In this document: positions 1 to 8,237 of the stretch, in pieces
How the letters are laid out: each line of letters starts with the position of its first letter
How positions within the stretch are numbered: position 1 is the stretch's first letter
DNA from: Maribacter sp.
GTDB lineage: Bacteria > Bacteroidota > Bacteroidia > Flavobacteriales > Flavobacteriaceae
Length of the DNA: 54,732 bases
Reading direction: 5' to 3'
NCBI GenBank assembly: GCA_029287355.1
Contig: JARFRH010000258.1
Span: 1-54,732 of the forward strand
Notes under the pieces: model-generated
What the model was told of the DNA's origin: nothing
What the model saw: only the letters and a program-made list of their open reading frames with translations
Database searches by the model: none
Translations under genes and position numbers: made by a program

Positions 1-717
1 CAAGGCAACCTCTCCGAAATGGTACAAGACCCGAACGCCATGCTCGGTAAGCACGATGGCCTCATCGTTGACCAGCGGCAGGGGAAATTTCATTTAGAAC
101 CTGCTATACCTTTCATAAAAGCAGGCAGTCCTACCTTTATCGATAAGCCTTTTTGTTATCGTGCAGCCGAAGGAAAAGCATTTTTAGAAGTAGCCCGAAA
201 GCATGGTACTCCGACAACTTCTTTTAGTTCCATCGCGCACAGCTACGAAACTTTCGATATAAAAGAACAATTGCAGAACATCAAAAACATCAATCAAGTA
301 GTACGCTACGGTCCGGTGGATTTGGAATCGCAATACGGTGGTATTTTTTTCTACGGAGCACATTTAGTTCAACCCCTACTTTATTTGTTCGGCGATAATG
401 TTCAAAAAGTACGCGTACATCAAAATGGAAAGAACAGCAGTGCTAGTCTTGTTTTTATGGATGGAATGTTGGCCACCCTAGTTTTTACGACCAAAAAATA
501 TGGGTGGAGTACACATATCGAAACCGAGGAAGGTATTATCCCCCTAACATCAAGAATGGCAGAAAAAAAACCACATAAGAATTATGTCGATATGGTGGAA
601 ATGTTCAAGACGGGCAAAGAACCCCGAAGCCACGAAAGTATCATTCACGGCGTGGCGGTATTGGAAGCCCTTGAAAAATCAGTCGCGAGCGACCAATGGG
701 AAGACGTGCTGCCCTAA
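1..717 (+). CDS. Gfo/Idh/MocA-family oxidoreductase, C-terminal part
   Basis: The reading frame is open from the first base of the window, so the start and most of the NAD(P)-binding Rossmann half lie upstream. The visible part has a DKP triplet at the position of the family EKP motif (in the stretch TFIDKPFC), where the lysine normally serves the active site. The alpha/beta C-terminal domain follows. The family uses NAD(P) to oxidise or reduce sugars and their derivatives. No export signal can be judged because the N-terminus is missing. The gene ends 20 bp before the NagA-like gene and is probably co-transcribed with it. The substrate cannot be told. I am confident of the family and not of the function. 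Confidence 0.8.
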   Translation, partial: QGNLSEMVQDPNAMLGKHDGLIVDQRQGKFHLEPAIPFIKAGSPTFIDKPFCYRAAEGKAFLEVARKHGTPTTSFSSIAHSYETFDIKEQLQNIKNINQVVRYGPVDLESQYGGIFFYGAHLVQPLLYLFGDNVQKVRVHQNGKNSSASLVFMDGMLATLVFTTKKYGWSTHIETEEGIIPLTSRMAEKKPHKNYVDMVEMFKTGKEPRSHESIIHGVAVLEALEKSVASDQWEDVLP

Positions 718-737
718 ACGATAAAAACTACTGTTAA

Positions 738-1949
738 ATGAAAACACTTACTATTATCCTATTGGCTTTGATACTGCTTTCAACGACTTACATCCCTAGC
801 GAAAAAAAGATCATCCAAGGTGTGCTTTACTCCGATGAGGGTTTTGTTACCATCACGATGGAAAATGGAAAGATTTCGGAGCTACTGAGATCGACGGATC
901 CCGAAAATAACCCGGATGTGTATATTGCACCGGGATTAATTGACGTACAGATCAATGGGTACATGGGCGTTGATTTTTCAGGCCCTGACCTGACGGTCGA
1001 AGCGGTACGAAAAGCTACAAAAGCCCTTTGGAAGGCCGGGGTTACTTCCTATTTTCCAACCCTAATTACAAGCGATGTTGACCTGATCAAAAAGAACTTT
1101 GCCATTTTAGCCGAAGCGAGACAAGACCCTGAGATTAGACCTTCCATCCCCGGGTTCCATCTGGAAGGCCCATATATTTCTCCCCTAGCAGGATTTCGTG
1201 GGGCGCACTTGGAAAAGTACATCAAGGCTCCCGATTGGGATGAATTTCAGGAAATACAAAAAGCCGCCAACAACGGAATAATCCTATTGACCATGGCTCC
1301 CGAATTGGAAGGTGCTATTCCCTTCATAAAAAAATGCGTGGCCAGCGGCGTGACGGTTTCCTTAGGGCATCATAACGGATCCGCCACCGAGGTGCAATTA
1401 GCAGTAGATGCTGGAGCAAAAATGGCCACGCATCTAGGCAATGGTTGTGCCAATGAAATAAATCGTCACAACAATCCGCTTTGGCCACAGCTTTCGAACG
1501 ATGCCCTAACAGCGAGCATTATAGCAGATGGTTTTCATTTGACCCGTGAGGAGGTCCGCACCTTCTACAAGGCGAAAGGTGTTGGGAATACGATTTTGGT
1601 ATCAGACGCGCTTGATTTGGCAGGTCTACCTCCTGGGGAATACACCCGCGGAGAACGCACCTTGGTGTTGACCCCTGAAGTGGTCAAACTTCCCAAGGAA
1701 AATGTTCTGGCAGGTGCAGCTTCTCCTATTAGCAAGTGTATAGGCGTCGTCATGGAATATACCGATTGCGGACTTAAAAATGCCATTCAAATGGCGAGTA
1801 CCAACCCGGCGAAACTATTTTCCCTTAACGAACTTGGTGAAATTGAAATTGGCAAACGAGGTGATTTAATTCAATTTACCATAAAAAACAATCGAATGAA
1901 CATTCTGAAGACCTATGTGAACGGGTCATTGGTACATGCACAGGATTAA
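738..1949 (+). CDS. nagA: N-acetylglucosamine-6-phosphate deacetylase-like amidohydrolase with signal peptide
   Basis: This is a 403-residue amidohydrolase of the NagA family, which removes acetate from GlcNAc-6-phosphate. Visible family features are PGLIDVQINGYMGVDF (residues 65-80), HLEGPYISP (141-149) with metal ligand E143, histidines H211 and H232, and the catalytic aspartate D290 in VSDALD. Two things are unusual. Residues 1-20 form a hydrophobic signal-peptide-like leader, whereas classical NagA is cytoplasmic. The normally conserved THLxNAM block reads THLGNGC. The enzyme may therefore act outside the cytoplasm on a non-phosphorylated N-acetyl sugar. It precedes an NRAMP-like transporter and a NagB-like deaminase, which supports an amino-sugar role. 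Family assignment is strong; the exact substrate is open. Confidence 0.85.
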   Translation: MKTLTIILLALILLSTTYIPSEKKIIQGVLYSDEGFVTITMENGKISELLRSTDPENNPDVYIAPGLIDVQINGYMGVDFSGPDLTVEAVRKATKALWKAGVTSYFPTLITSDVDLIKKNFAILAEARQDPEIRPSIPGFHLEGPYISPLAGFRGAHLEKYIKAPDWDEFQEIQKAANNGIILLTMAPELEGAIPFIKKCVASGVTVSLGHHNGSATEVQLAVDAGAKMATHLGNGCANEINRHNNPLWPQLSNDALTASIIADGFHLTREEVRTFYKAKGVGNTILVSDALDLAGLPPGEYTRGERTLVLTPEVVKLPKENVLAGAASPISKCIGVVMEYTDCGLKNAIQMASTNPAKLFSLNELGEIEIGKRGDLIQFTIKNNRMNILKTYVNGSLVHAQD

Positions 1950-1953
1950 AGGA

Positions 1954-3195
1954 ATGAAAAAAATATCCCTTACCAAAAAAATAGGTATCGCCTTAAGTGC
2001 CGTAGGTCCCGGATTATTTCTGATCGGGTACAACATCGGTACCGGGAGCGTCACTACTATGGCCAAAACAGGAGCCGAACATGGTATGGGCCTATTCTGG
2101 GCTTTAGTACTTTCCTGTATTTTTACCTACGTTTTAATGGTCGCCTATGGAAAGGTAACGCTGGTCAGCGGTAAGACCGCCCTGTTCAATTTTAAAACGG
2201 AATTCAAATGGGGATGGGTGCTTTCTTTATACATTATTATTGCCTTGATCATAGGCGAACTGTTGGCCCTTATGGGGGTTATGGGCATTGTTGCCGACCT
2301 CGTTCAAGAAGGCGTCCGTTTGGCATTTAACGGATTGGTCATACAAACATATTGGATCATCCTCTTCTTTAGTATGATCTTGTATGCACTGCTTTGGTTC
2401 GGTCGCTATCAAGTCTTCGAAAAAATACTCACCGTCTTGGTCGTGGTCATGGGATTGTCCTTTTTCGTGGTCTTTTTTATGGTTAAACCTAGTTTCTCAG
2501 CTTTAGCCGAGGGTATTCTTCCTAGTATTCCCGATACTCCTGGGGCATTCGGGCTTATAGCAGCCATTGCTGGAACCACCTGTTCGGCTGCGGTTTTTAT
2601 AATGCGAAGTACGGTAGTTGCTGAAAAGGGTTGGGGGATTAATGACCTTAAAACAGAGAAAAAGGATTCGTTCGTTTCCGCAACGATGATGCTTTTGTTA
2701 AGCGGTGTTATCATGGCGGTCGCTGCTGGGACCCTTCATATATCCGGACTAAAATTAGAAAACACGGTAGAGCTGATTGAACTCTTTGAACCGCTCGGTG
2801 GTAAAGCGGCAGCGTTTATCTTGATTATCGGTATTGCCGGAGCCGGACTCTCGACCATATTCCCTATAGTTTTGATAGCGCCGTGGTTGGTTTCCGACTA
2901 TCGCGGAACACCTCGGAATATTCATTCCACTCAATCGAGATCGTTGATATTCCTTGCCTTATTGTTCGCCTTCGGAACGGTTTTTCTGGAAGAACGCCCG
3001 CCCGCATTGATGATCTTCTCCCAAGCGTTTCAAGCGTGTATTCTTCCCGCTGTGGCCATACCTGTTTTCGTCTTGATTAACAGGAAAAAAATAATGCAGG
3101 AGCATAAAGCAAGTAACCGAATGAACATAGGAATCGCCGCGGTCATCGTATTTTCATTGATTACCAGTTGGTTGGCCATTTCGGAATTTCTGTAA
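1954..3195 (+). CDS. NRAMP-fold transporter lacking canonical metal-binding motifs
   Basis: This integral membrane protein of about 413 residues has roughly eleven hydrophobic segments and belongs to the NRAMP superfamily (GPGLFLIG opening of helix 1). Canonical NRAMP metal transporters carry DPGN in helix 1 and MPHN in helix 6. Here helix 1 reads NIGTGS and helix 6 reads TTCSAAVF, so the Asp, Asn and Met metal ligands are all absent. Transport of Mn2+ or Fe2+ is therefore unlikely. The position between NagA-like and NagB-like genes suggests an amino sugar or related organic solute, which is inference only. I chose the ATG at 1954, just after the upstream stop; an ATG at 1936 would overlap nagA by 14 bp. 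Confidence 0.8.
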   Translation: MKKISLTKKIGIALSAVGPGLFLIGYNIGTGSVTTMAKTGAEHGMGLFWALVLSCIFTYVLMVAYGKVTLVSGKTALFNFKTEFKWGWVLSLYIIIALIIGELLALMGVMGIVADLVQEGVRLAFNGLVIQTYWIILFFSMILYALLWFGRYQVFEKILTVLVVVMGLSFFVVFFMVKPSFSALAEGILPSIPDTPGAFGLIAAIAGTTCSAAVFIMRSTVVAEKGWGINDLKTEKKDSFVSATMMLLLSGVIMAVAAGTLHISGLKLENTVELIELFEPLGGKAAAFILIIGIAGAGLSTIFPIVLIAPWLVSDYRGTPRNIHSTQSRSLIFLALLFAFGTVFLEERPPALMIFSQAFQACILPAVAIPVFVLINRKKIMQEHKASNRMNIGIAAVIVFSLITSWLAISEFL

Positions 3196-3210
3196 TAAAA
3201 ACCCAAATAA

Positions 3211-3975
3211 ATGACTCGAAAACTACACGTTGCTGATTTAAAGATCTCGATTTACCAAGACGCGCAATCCATGGGGAAGGCTGCGGCCGATTTTGTGGCT
3301 AAAAGCCTCAACAAAACAATCGCGGAAAAAGCTAATGCCAATCTCATTTTGGCTACGGGAGCTTCGCAATTTTCATTTTTGGAGGCATTGAAAGAAAGGG
3401 AAATCGACTGGCAAAAAATAACCGTTTTTCATTTGGATGAGTACAAGGGAATTTCAGATCGGCACCCCGCAAGTTTCCGTAAATATTTGAAAGAACGCAT
3501 TCTGGATGAGGTAGCACCAAAAAAAATCCATTTTCTGAATGGGGATGCCGACAATCTAGAAAAAGAAATGAACAACTATGCCGAACAATTGAAAATACAC
3601 CCCATAGATATTGCCTGTATCGGTATCGGTGAAAATGGGCACATTGCTTTCAACGACCCCCCAGTTGCTGACTTTAAGGACCCTAAATGGGTCAAACTGG
3701 TCACTTTAGACGAAGACTGTAGAAACCAACAGCTGGGTGAAGGATGGTTTCCTACTTTTGAAGATGTGCCAAAAGAGGCCTTAACACTAACGATACCGGC
3801 AATTATGCACAGCAAAACCATCAGTTGCGTGGTGCCCGATGCACGCAAGTCAAATGCCATCTATAACACCTTATATGCAGAAATCAGCACGAAATGTCCG
3901 GCCACGATTTTGAGAACACACCCCAATACCAGCTTGTTTTTAGATGATGCCGCTGCTTCCAGAATTGAAAACTAG
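3211..3975 (+). CDS. nagB: Glucosamine-6-phosphate deaminase-like protein
   Basis: This 254-residue protein belongs to the NagB/6-phosphogluconolactonase superfamily. FHLDEY (residues 73-78) carries the catalytic acid region, and GIGENGHIAFNDP (138-150) carries the active-site histidine H144. NagB converts glucosamine-6-phosphate to fructose-6-phosphate and ammonia. It has no signal peptide, so it acts in the cytoplasm. It starts 15 bp after the NRAMP-like gene and closes an apparent operon of Gfo/Idh, NagA-like, transporter and NagB-like genes. Its cytoplasmic location contrasts with the exported-looking NagA-like protein. If both work in one pathway, the transporter between them would bridge the compartments. 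Some Bacteroidota NagB homologues act on related sugar phosphates, so substrate identity is likely but not certain. Confidence 0.87.
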   Translation: MTRKLHVADLKISIYQDAQSMGKAAADFVAKSLNKTIAEKANANLILATGASQFSFLEALKEREIDWQKITVFHLDEYKGISDRHPASFRKYLKERILDEVAPKKIHFLNGDADNLEKEMNNYAEQLKIHPIDIACIGIGENGHIAFNDPPVADFKDPKWVKLVTLDEDCRNQQLGEGWFPTFEDVPKEALTLTIPAIMHSKTISCVVPDARKSNAIYNTLYAEISTKCPATILRTHPNTSLFLDDAAASRIEN

Positions 3976-4013
3976 AACTATAAACGACTGTTTTGAAATA
4001 TGTCGATTATTTT

Positions 4014-4037
4014 CTTCAGTACCCAAAAGAACTGAAG
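4014..4037. terminator. Hairpin between convergent genes, weak terminator candidate
   Basis: CTTCAGT (4014-4020) and ACTGAAG (4031-4037) form a perfect 7-bp stem with a 10-nt loop. The hairpin lies between the stop of nagB (3975) and the stop of the convergent Gfo/Idh gene (4041). There is no long T run on either side; a short T-rich stretch precedes it on the plus strand. It may end transcription from either side, but the evidence is only the fold and the position. Confidence 0.3.
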
Positions 4038-4040
4038 TAC

Positions 4041-5378
4041 CTATACCGTCTCTGGCACCTCAAACCCTTTGCGATAATTGCGTTTGAGCATTTTATCCGC
4101 TTCTGCATCGTTGACAAATTTTTCCGCTTTGGGATCAAAGGTCAGTTGGCGATCCAAACGATACGAAATATTACCCAAATGTGCCAATCCCGAAGAGAGG
4201 TGAGCGGTTTCTACAGGACCATTCAATATCGATTTATCGCGTTGGCGTACGGCATCAATAAAGTTTGCAAAGTGCCCTGTAGTGCCTCCTGCGCCTCGAT
4301 CCATACCTGATGCGGATTTTCCGCCGTCACTTCCCGATTGGCCGGGTGTTCTGTCTTTGCCCAAATAGCTGGTGTATTTATCATACCCATCGACGACCAG
4401 TATCCCCTTATCACCATAAAAAATATTCCCAACGGTAGCGCCAGCTTCTGCATTGGTGCACCAAGGGCGAACTTCAAACTGAATGATTTTCTTTTCATCA
4501 GGATATTTATACACGGAAGTTAATACTTCGGGTACCTCTTTGGCATCGTCCCAAAGAAATTTACCCCCCATAGAGGTGATTTTATTAGGCAGCCCTACAT
4601 CCAATCCCCACATACAGAGATCGGTTTCATGAATACCTTGATTGCCTACATCTCCATTGCCATAATCCCAATGCCAATGCCAATTATAATGCACCAAATT
4701 CTCGGTAAAGGGTCGTTTTTCCGCAGGCCCGGTCCATAAATCATAATCAATTCCTGGGGGTATGGGCGAGGTGCCCTTATCGCCGATACTCGGTCTCCAA
4801 CGAAAGACAAGCCCACGTGCCATATACACTCTTCCAATATAACCATCACGCATCAACTGAATGGCTTCATTAACAGCCGGTGAACTACGCAACTGTACAC
4901 CATGCTGTACGATACGATCATATTTTTCAGCAGCCTCGATCATCTTACGGCCTTCCCAGATATTGTGAGACCCGGGTTTTTCCACATAGACATCCTTACC
5001 TGCCTGACAAGCCCAAATAACCGATAGGGCGTGCCAGTGGTTAGGTGATGCAATACTGACGACATCAATATCCTTGTCATCAAAGACACGGCGAAGATCT
5101 TGCTCTAGCGCTACTTTTTTATCGTAGGTTTCCTTGAACGTTTTTTGACGTGCCTTTAAAAGGTTCATATCGGGGTCACATAAAGTGGTCACCCTTACGT
5201 TCTCCAATTCCATTAGGCTCTGGATATGATTTTTTCCACGTCCATTAACTCCCAGAACAGCCGCATTGATGCGGTCGTTGGCACCAAAAACACTAGCTGA
5301 CACAATGGTAGGTGCCGCAATTACAGCCGAACTCGCAACGGCAGTCTTTTTAATAAAGGATCTTCTACTTGATTCCAT
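4041..5378 (-). CDS. Tat-exported Gfo/Idh/MocA-family oxidoreductase
   Basis: This 445-residue protein begins with a twin-arginine signal (SRRSFIKK, residues 4-11, then an alanine-rich hydrophobic stretch). It would be exported folded with its NAD(P) cofactor. The Rossmann motif is VLGVNGRGKNH (41-51) and the EKP motif is at 133-135. The HWHWD segment is typical of the Tat-bearing Gfo/Idh subgroup of Bacteroidota and Planctomycetota, some members of which act on glycosides by NAD-dependent redox chemistry (compare GH109). The gene stands alone on the minus strand behind a 605-bp non-coding stretch. The substrate is unknown; a 3-keto-sugar or glycoside is a reasonable guess. Family and export signal are clear. 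Confidence 0.88.
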   Translation of the reverse strand: MESSRRSFIKKTAVASSAVIAAPTIVSASVFGANDRINAAVLGVNGRGKNHIQSLMELENVRVTTLCDPDMNLLKARQKTFKETYDKKVALEQDLRRVFDDKDIDVVSIASPNHWHALSVIWACQAGKDVYVEKPGSHNIWEGRKMIEAAEKYDRIVQHGVQLRSSPAVNEAIQLMRDGYIGRVYMARGLVFRWRPSIGDKGTSPIPPGIDYDLWTGPAEKRPFTENLVHYNWHWHWDYGNGDVGNQGIHETDLCMWGLDVGLPNKITSMGGKFLWDDAKEVPEVLTSVYKYPDEKKIIQFEVRPWCTNAEAGATVGNIFYGDKGILVVDGYDKYTSYLGKDRTPGQSGSDGGKSASGMDRGAGGTTGHFANFIDAVRQRDKSILNGPVETAHLSSGLAHLGNISYRLDRQLTFDPKAEKFVNDAEADKMLKRNYRKGFEVPETV

Positions 5379-5515
5379 TTTTTATGCTGTTTAGTTGAAT
5401 TTCAAATTTCTTAACGACGCTATATTCTTGATAGACGCTTTTCGCAGCTCAACGAATTCACATTCACTTAAGTCTTAGTAAGTTAATGAAAATCTGTTTC
5501 CATTATACAGAAAGG

Positions 5516-5538
5516 CGATTGAATTTTCAATTCAATCG
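5516..5538. repeat. Perfect 8-bp inverted repeat, operator or hairpin candidate
   Basis: CGATTGAA (5516-5523) and TTCAATCG (5531-5538) are perfect inverted repeats around a 7-nt centre. The centre adds one more T-A pair. The element lies about 140 bp upstream of the minus-strand Tat-Gfo/Idh gene, and no gene ends nearby on either strand. A regulator-binding site is more likely than a terminator, but no regulator can be named. Confidence 0.4.
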
Positions 5539-5936
5539 TTTTGAAATTTATTGGGAGTGTAGTATAATCCGTGTTTAAAACCCAATACATCTTTTTCAAA
5601 TAACGAACGCTTCTTTTTTAACGCGATTTCTGGTTACTACATTCATAGCGGCCGTTACGTTCCAACTCGGAATACCCCATTTTGGCCAATATTTCGATCT
5701 CGCTATCAACTTTCTATTCCAATAGTTAGTAGAAGGAAAACTAGCCTATCCATATATATTAATCAAGGTTTTTTTTGACAACGTCTTTGCGGTAAGATGT
5801 TCAATACCTAAAAGGTCTAGACAGCGGCAGCACCCAATCGTTTGATAAACTCGTTTTCTCACATGCTATTTATCCTTCCGATTTTAAGTGTGCCCATAAT
5901 TAGAGCATATCAAACGTCTATTATTTTTGAACATCC

Positions 5937-5966
5937 TTTGACTTTTAGGTAATGGTGCTATATTGC
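5937..5966 (+). promoter_or_regulatory. Candidate Bacteroidota promoter for the AraD1-like gene
   Basis: TTTG at 5937-5940 is followed after 18 nt by TATATTGC (5959-5966). This partly matches the Bacteroidota -33 TTTG and -7 TAnnTTTG boxes with near-usual spacing. The ATG of the AraD1/GguC-like gene lies 17 nt further at 5984, giving a short leader. The -7 match is imperfect in its last two bases. Confidence 0.4.
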
Positions 5967-5983
5967 ACCTTTAAATATTTACT

Positions 5984-6967
5984 ATGAGAGTAGTACAATT
6001 CATAACGCTAGAAGGTAAAAATGCCGTCGCTCAGGTATCCGGTGAGATGCTACAATTGATTTCGAATTTTTCCTCTTTCTATGAAATGGCCCAAAGGGCT
6101 ATTTCAGAAGGGATTACTTTAGAAAAACTCATCGAGACCAACTTATCTTCAGAGCAGGTTGACTATGTTGGGGTAATCAAATCAAATCGCTTGCTATCGC
6201 CAATTCACCACCCTGACCCTGCGCACTTCTGGATTACGGGAACAGGACTAACGCATTCCGGTTCAGCCGCAACGAGAGATGCGATGCATAAAGCCTTGGA
6301 AAAGGAAGATCTTTCAGATTCCATGAAAATATTCAAGATGGGCTTAGCCGGAGGTAAACCAAAGGATGGCGAACGGGGGGTTCAGCCCGAGTGGTTCTAC
6401 AAAGGCAATGGAACCATTGTAGTTCCACCAAATGGCGAAATCGACCTCCCAGATTATGCACTCGATGGAGGTGAAGAACCAGAAATTGCCGGGCTCTACC
6501 TTATAGGTGCCGATCGAAATCCATATCGTATCGGCTACGCTTTGGGCAACGAGTACAGCGACCATGTCATGGAACGCATCAATTATCTTTATTTGGCACA
6601 TTCAAAACTACGTCAATGTTCCTTTGGCCCAGAACTTCTTTTGGGGGATTTACCAAAGACCGTGAAAGGAAATGTATCCGTCATTAGAAATCAAGAGACT
6701 ATTTGGAGCAAAGAATTCTTAAGTGGCGAGAATCATATGATCCATAGTTTCGATAATTTGGAATACCATCATTTCAAATACGACCTCTTTCGCTCACCTG
6801 GTGATTTGCACTGCCATTTTTTTGGCACGGCAACATTCAGTTTTTCAGATGGCATTAAAGTTAAAGAGGGTGATGAATTTCAAATCGAATCGAACACCTT
6901 CGGAAAATCCTTGCGCAATACCCTCAAAAAAAGAGAGAACAAATCATTGAAGATTAAAAAACTATAA
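5984..6967 (+). CDS. AraD1/GguC-family protein (FAH-like fold)
   Basis: This 327-residue cytoplasmic protein has the signature TGLTHSGSAATRDAMH of the GguC/AraD1 family. The family belongs to the fumarylacetoacetate-hydrolase-like superfamily. Members act on 2-keto-3-deoxy or related sugar acids as hydrolases or dehydratases, using a divalent metal held by acidic residues; EEPEIAG and the GDE segment near the C-terminus fit this. There is no signal peptide. The next gene, a Rieske lipoprotein, begins 5 bp downstream, so the two are probably co-transcribed. The role fits the rest of the window: it could process keto-deoxy acids brought in by the TRAP transporter. The exact reaction is not predictable. 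Confidence 0.8.
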   Translation: MRVVQFITLEGKNAVAQVSGEMLQLISNFSSFYEMAQRAISEGITLEKLIETNLSSEQVDYVGVIKSNRLLSPIHHPDPAHFWITGTGLTHSGSAATRDAMHKALEKEDLSDSMKIFKMGLAGGKPKDGERGVQPEWFYKGNGTIVVPPNGEIDLPDYALDGGEEPEIAGLYLIGADRNPYRIGYALGNEYSDHVMERINYLYLAHSKLRQCSFGPELLLGDLPKTVKGNVSVIRNQETIWSKEFLSGENHMIHSFDNLEYHHFKYDLFRSPGDLHCHFFGTATFSFSDGIKVKEGDEFQIESNTFGKSLRNTLKKRENKSLKIKKL

Positions 6968-6972
6968 TCATT

Positions 6973-7410
6973 TTGAAGAGAAACGAATTTCTAAAATCCA
7001 TAGGAACAGGAGCAGCTTTTATCCTAACTACTGGCTGTCTAGGGGGTTGTTCCAAGGGTGAAGACATTCCTTTTATTGCTCCAAATGGCAGTAATCTACC
7101 ATCGAATACTGTTCTTTTTACCATCGATCTGAGCTCTGAAGAAGCCGATAATTTGTTGAAAGAAGGAGGTTTTATTATTCAGGATGATATCGTAATCGCC
7201 AAGAGTCTAAGTGGCGCATATGTAGCTGCAACTGTAATTTGCACGCATGAATCGAGAAAAGAAGTTACTTTTCAAAAAAACGAATTTCTTTGCACAGCTC
7301 ATGGTGCCCGTTTTGACCAATCAGGCAATGGTTTGAACGACTTTGGAAAGAAAGGTCTAAAAATCTACCAAACACTTTTGAATGAAAATGTATTAACAAT
7401 TCTCACTTGA
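6973..7410 (+). CDS. Rieske [2Fe-2S] lipoprotein
   Basis: This small protein of 145 residues starts at a TTG 5 bp after the previous stop. Its N-terminus is a signal with a lipobox-like cysteine (C22 or C26, in TTGCLGGCS). The Rieske cluster motif is C88-T-H90 and C105-T-A-H108-G, so both Cys/His pairs are present. It should be an exported, membrane-anchored electron carrier. Its coupling to the AraD1-like gene is odd because that enzyme class needs no electron transfer. It may instead serve periplasmic oxidoreductases such as the Tat-exported Gfo/Idh protein next door. Its 3' end overlaps the convergent esterase gene by 8 bp. Confidence 0.85.
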   Translation: MKRNEFLKSIGTGAAFILTTGCLGGCSKGEDIPFIAPNGSNLPSNTVLFTIDLSSEEADNLLKEGGFIIQDDIVIAKSLSGAYVAATVICTHESRKEVTFQKNEFLCTAHGARFDQSGNGLNDFGKKGLKIYQTLLNENVLTILT

Positions 7411-8227
7411 TTCGTTTTGCCCTATTTTCTACAAAGTTCAATAATAGGGGTATAGCAGGGTACACCATATTATGCCCATACCCATCCAACTCCATTAATT
7501 CCACATCAGGATGTTCTACAACCTTCATCATACGATAGAAATAGGCCACTTCTTCGTAGCGTCCTAAAAGTTCCTTTTCACGATTACCGGTTATCAATAA
7601 CATGGGTGGTGCATCATTGCGTACATGAAATAGCGGTGCATACTTATCAATTATAGGTTGTGTTCCTTTAATTCCTCTTTCTTTTCGAATGGTAAAATGC
7701 GTGATCGTATGACCACTAAAGGGTATCATACCTGCGATGTCATTAGCATCGATTTCATGCTTTTCCAGATAGCCTTTATCCAACCCCACCATATTTGCCA
7801 GATAGCCTCCGGCAGAATGGCCGGTAACGAAAATCTTTTTGGGGTCTCCATTGTATTTCTCAATGTTTTTGAATGTCCATGCCACAGCGGCAGCGGCATC
7901 TTCAATGTAGACTGGATGTTTCACCTTTGGGTGCATGCGATAATTTACAGTCACCACTACCACCCCTTTTTCTAACAAGCCTTCTGGTAGGTGTTTCTCT
8001 CCAAATTCCAATCCTCCGCCGTGAAACCAGACGATTGTCGAAACATTCGTTGTGTCTTTAGGGAAGTACACATCCAATTTGCAACGTTCTGCGATATAAT
8101 CATCTGCATTCTGGTTGTCTATATCGTAATACGGTATATTCTCTTTGAGTTCATAGGAAATTTTTTGGGCCGATATTAAAGCAGTACTCAAAAGAAGAAT
8201 GCAGATAAAAACTTTACTTTTTGTCAT
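7403..8227 (-). CDS. Secreted alpha/beta-hydrolase (esterase/lipase family)
   Basis: This 274-residue protein has a Sec signal peptide ending near SAQ (residue 21). The oxyanion motif HGGG is at 69-72, the nucleophile elbow GHSAGG is at 136-141 (S138), and a C-terminal GYGHNM block contains the likely catalytic H252. This is the BD-FAE/carboxylesterase pattern. It would hydrolyse an ester, for example acetyl groups on sugars, in the periplasm. It is the last gene of the long minus-strand cluster, 10 bp after the DUF1801 gene. A deacetylating esterase fits the theme of that cluster, but no substrate can be read from the sequence. Confidence 0.82.
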   Translation of the reverse strand: MTKSKVFICILLLSTALISAQKISYELKENIPYYDIDNQNADDYIAERCKLDVYFPKDTTNVSTIVWFHGGGLEFGEKHLPEGLLEKGVVVVTVNYRMHPKVKHPVYIEDAAAAVAWTFKNIEKYNGDPKKIFVTGHSAGGYLANMVGLDKGYLEKHEIDANDIAGMIPFSGHTITHFTIRKERGIKGTQPIIDKYAPLFHVRNDAPPMLLITGNREKELLGRYEEVAYFYRMMKVVEHPDVELMELDGYGHNMVYPAIPLLLNFVENRAKRIK

Positions 8228-8237
8228 TTAGCGTTCC

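Larger units (their letters stand above)
5379..5983. other. 605-bp intergenic region between divergent genes
   Basis: No convincing gene is present. The stretch holds an inverted repeat (5516-5538), a candidate promoter for the plus-strand gene (5937-5966), and possible minus-strand coding debris. Between about 5618 and 5716 a stop-free frame encodes LAKMGYSELERNGRY, which resembles the start of sugar-isomerase TIM-barrel proteins, and a second scrap nearby reads ENEFIKRLGAAAV. Both are bounded by stops, so a decayed gene is possible but unproven. Confidence 0.5.

Noticed and set aside
5516-5538. Inverted repeat as a transcription terminator
   Set aside because: No gene ends near it on either strand, so an operator or chance hairpin is more likely.
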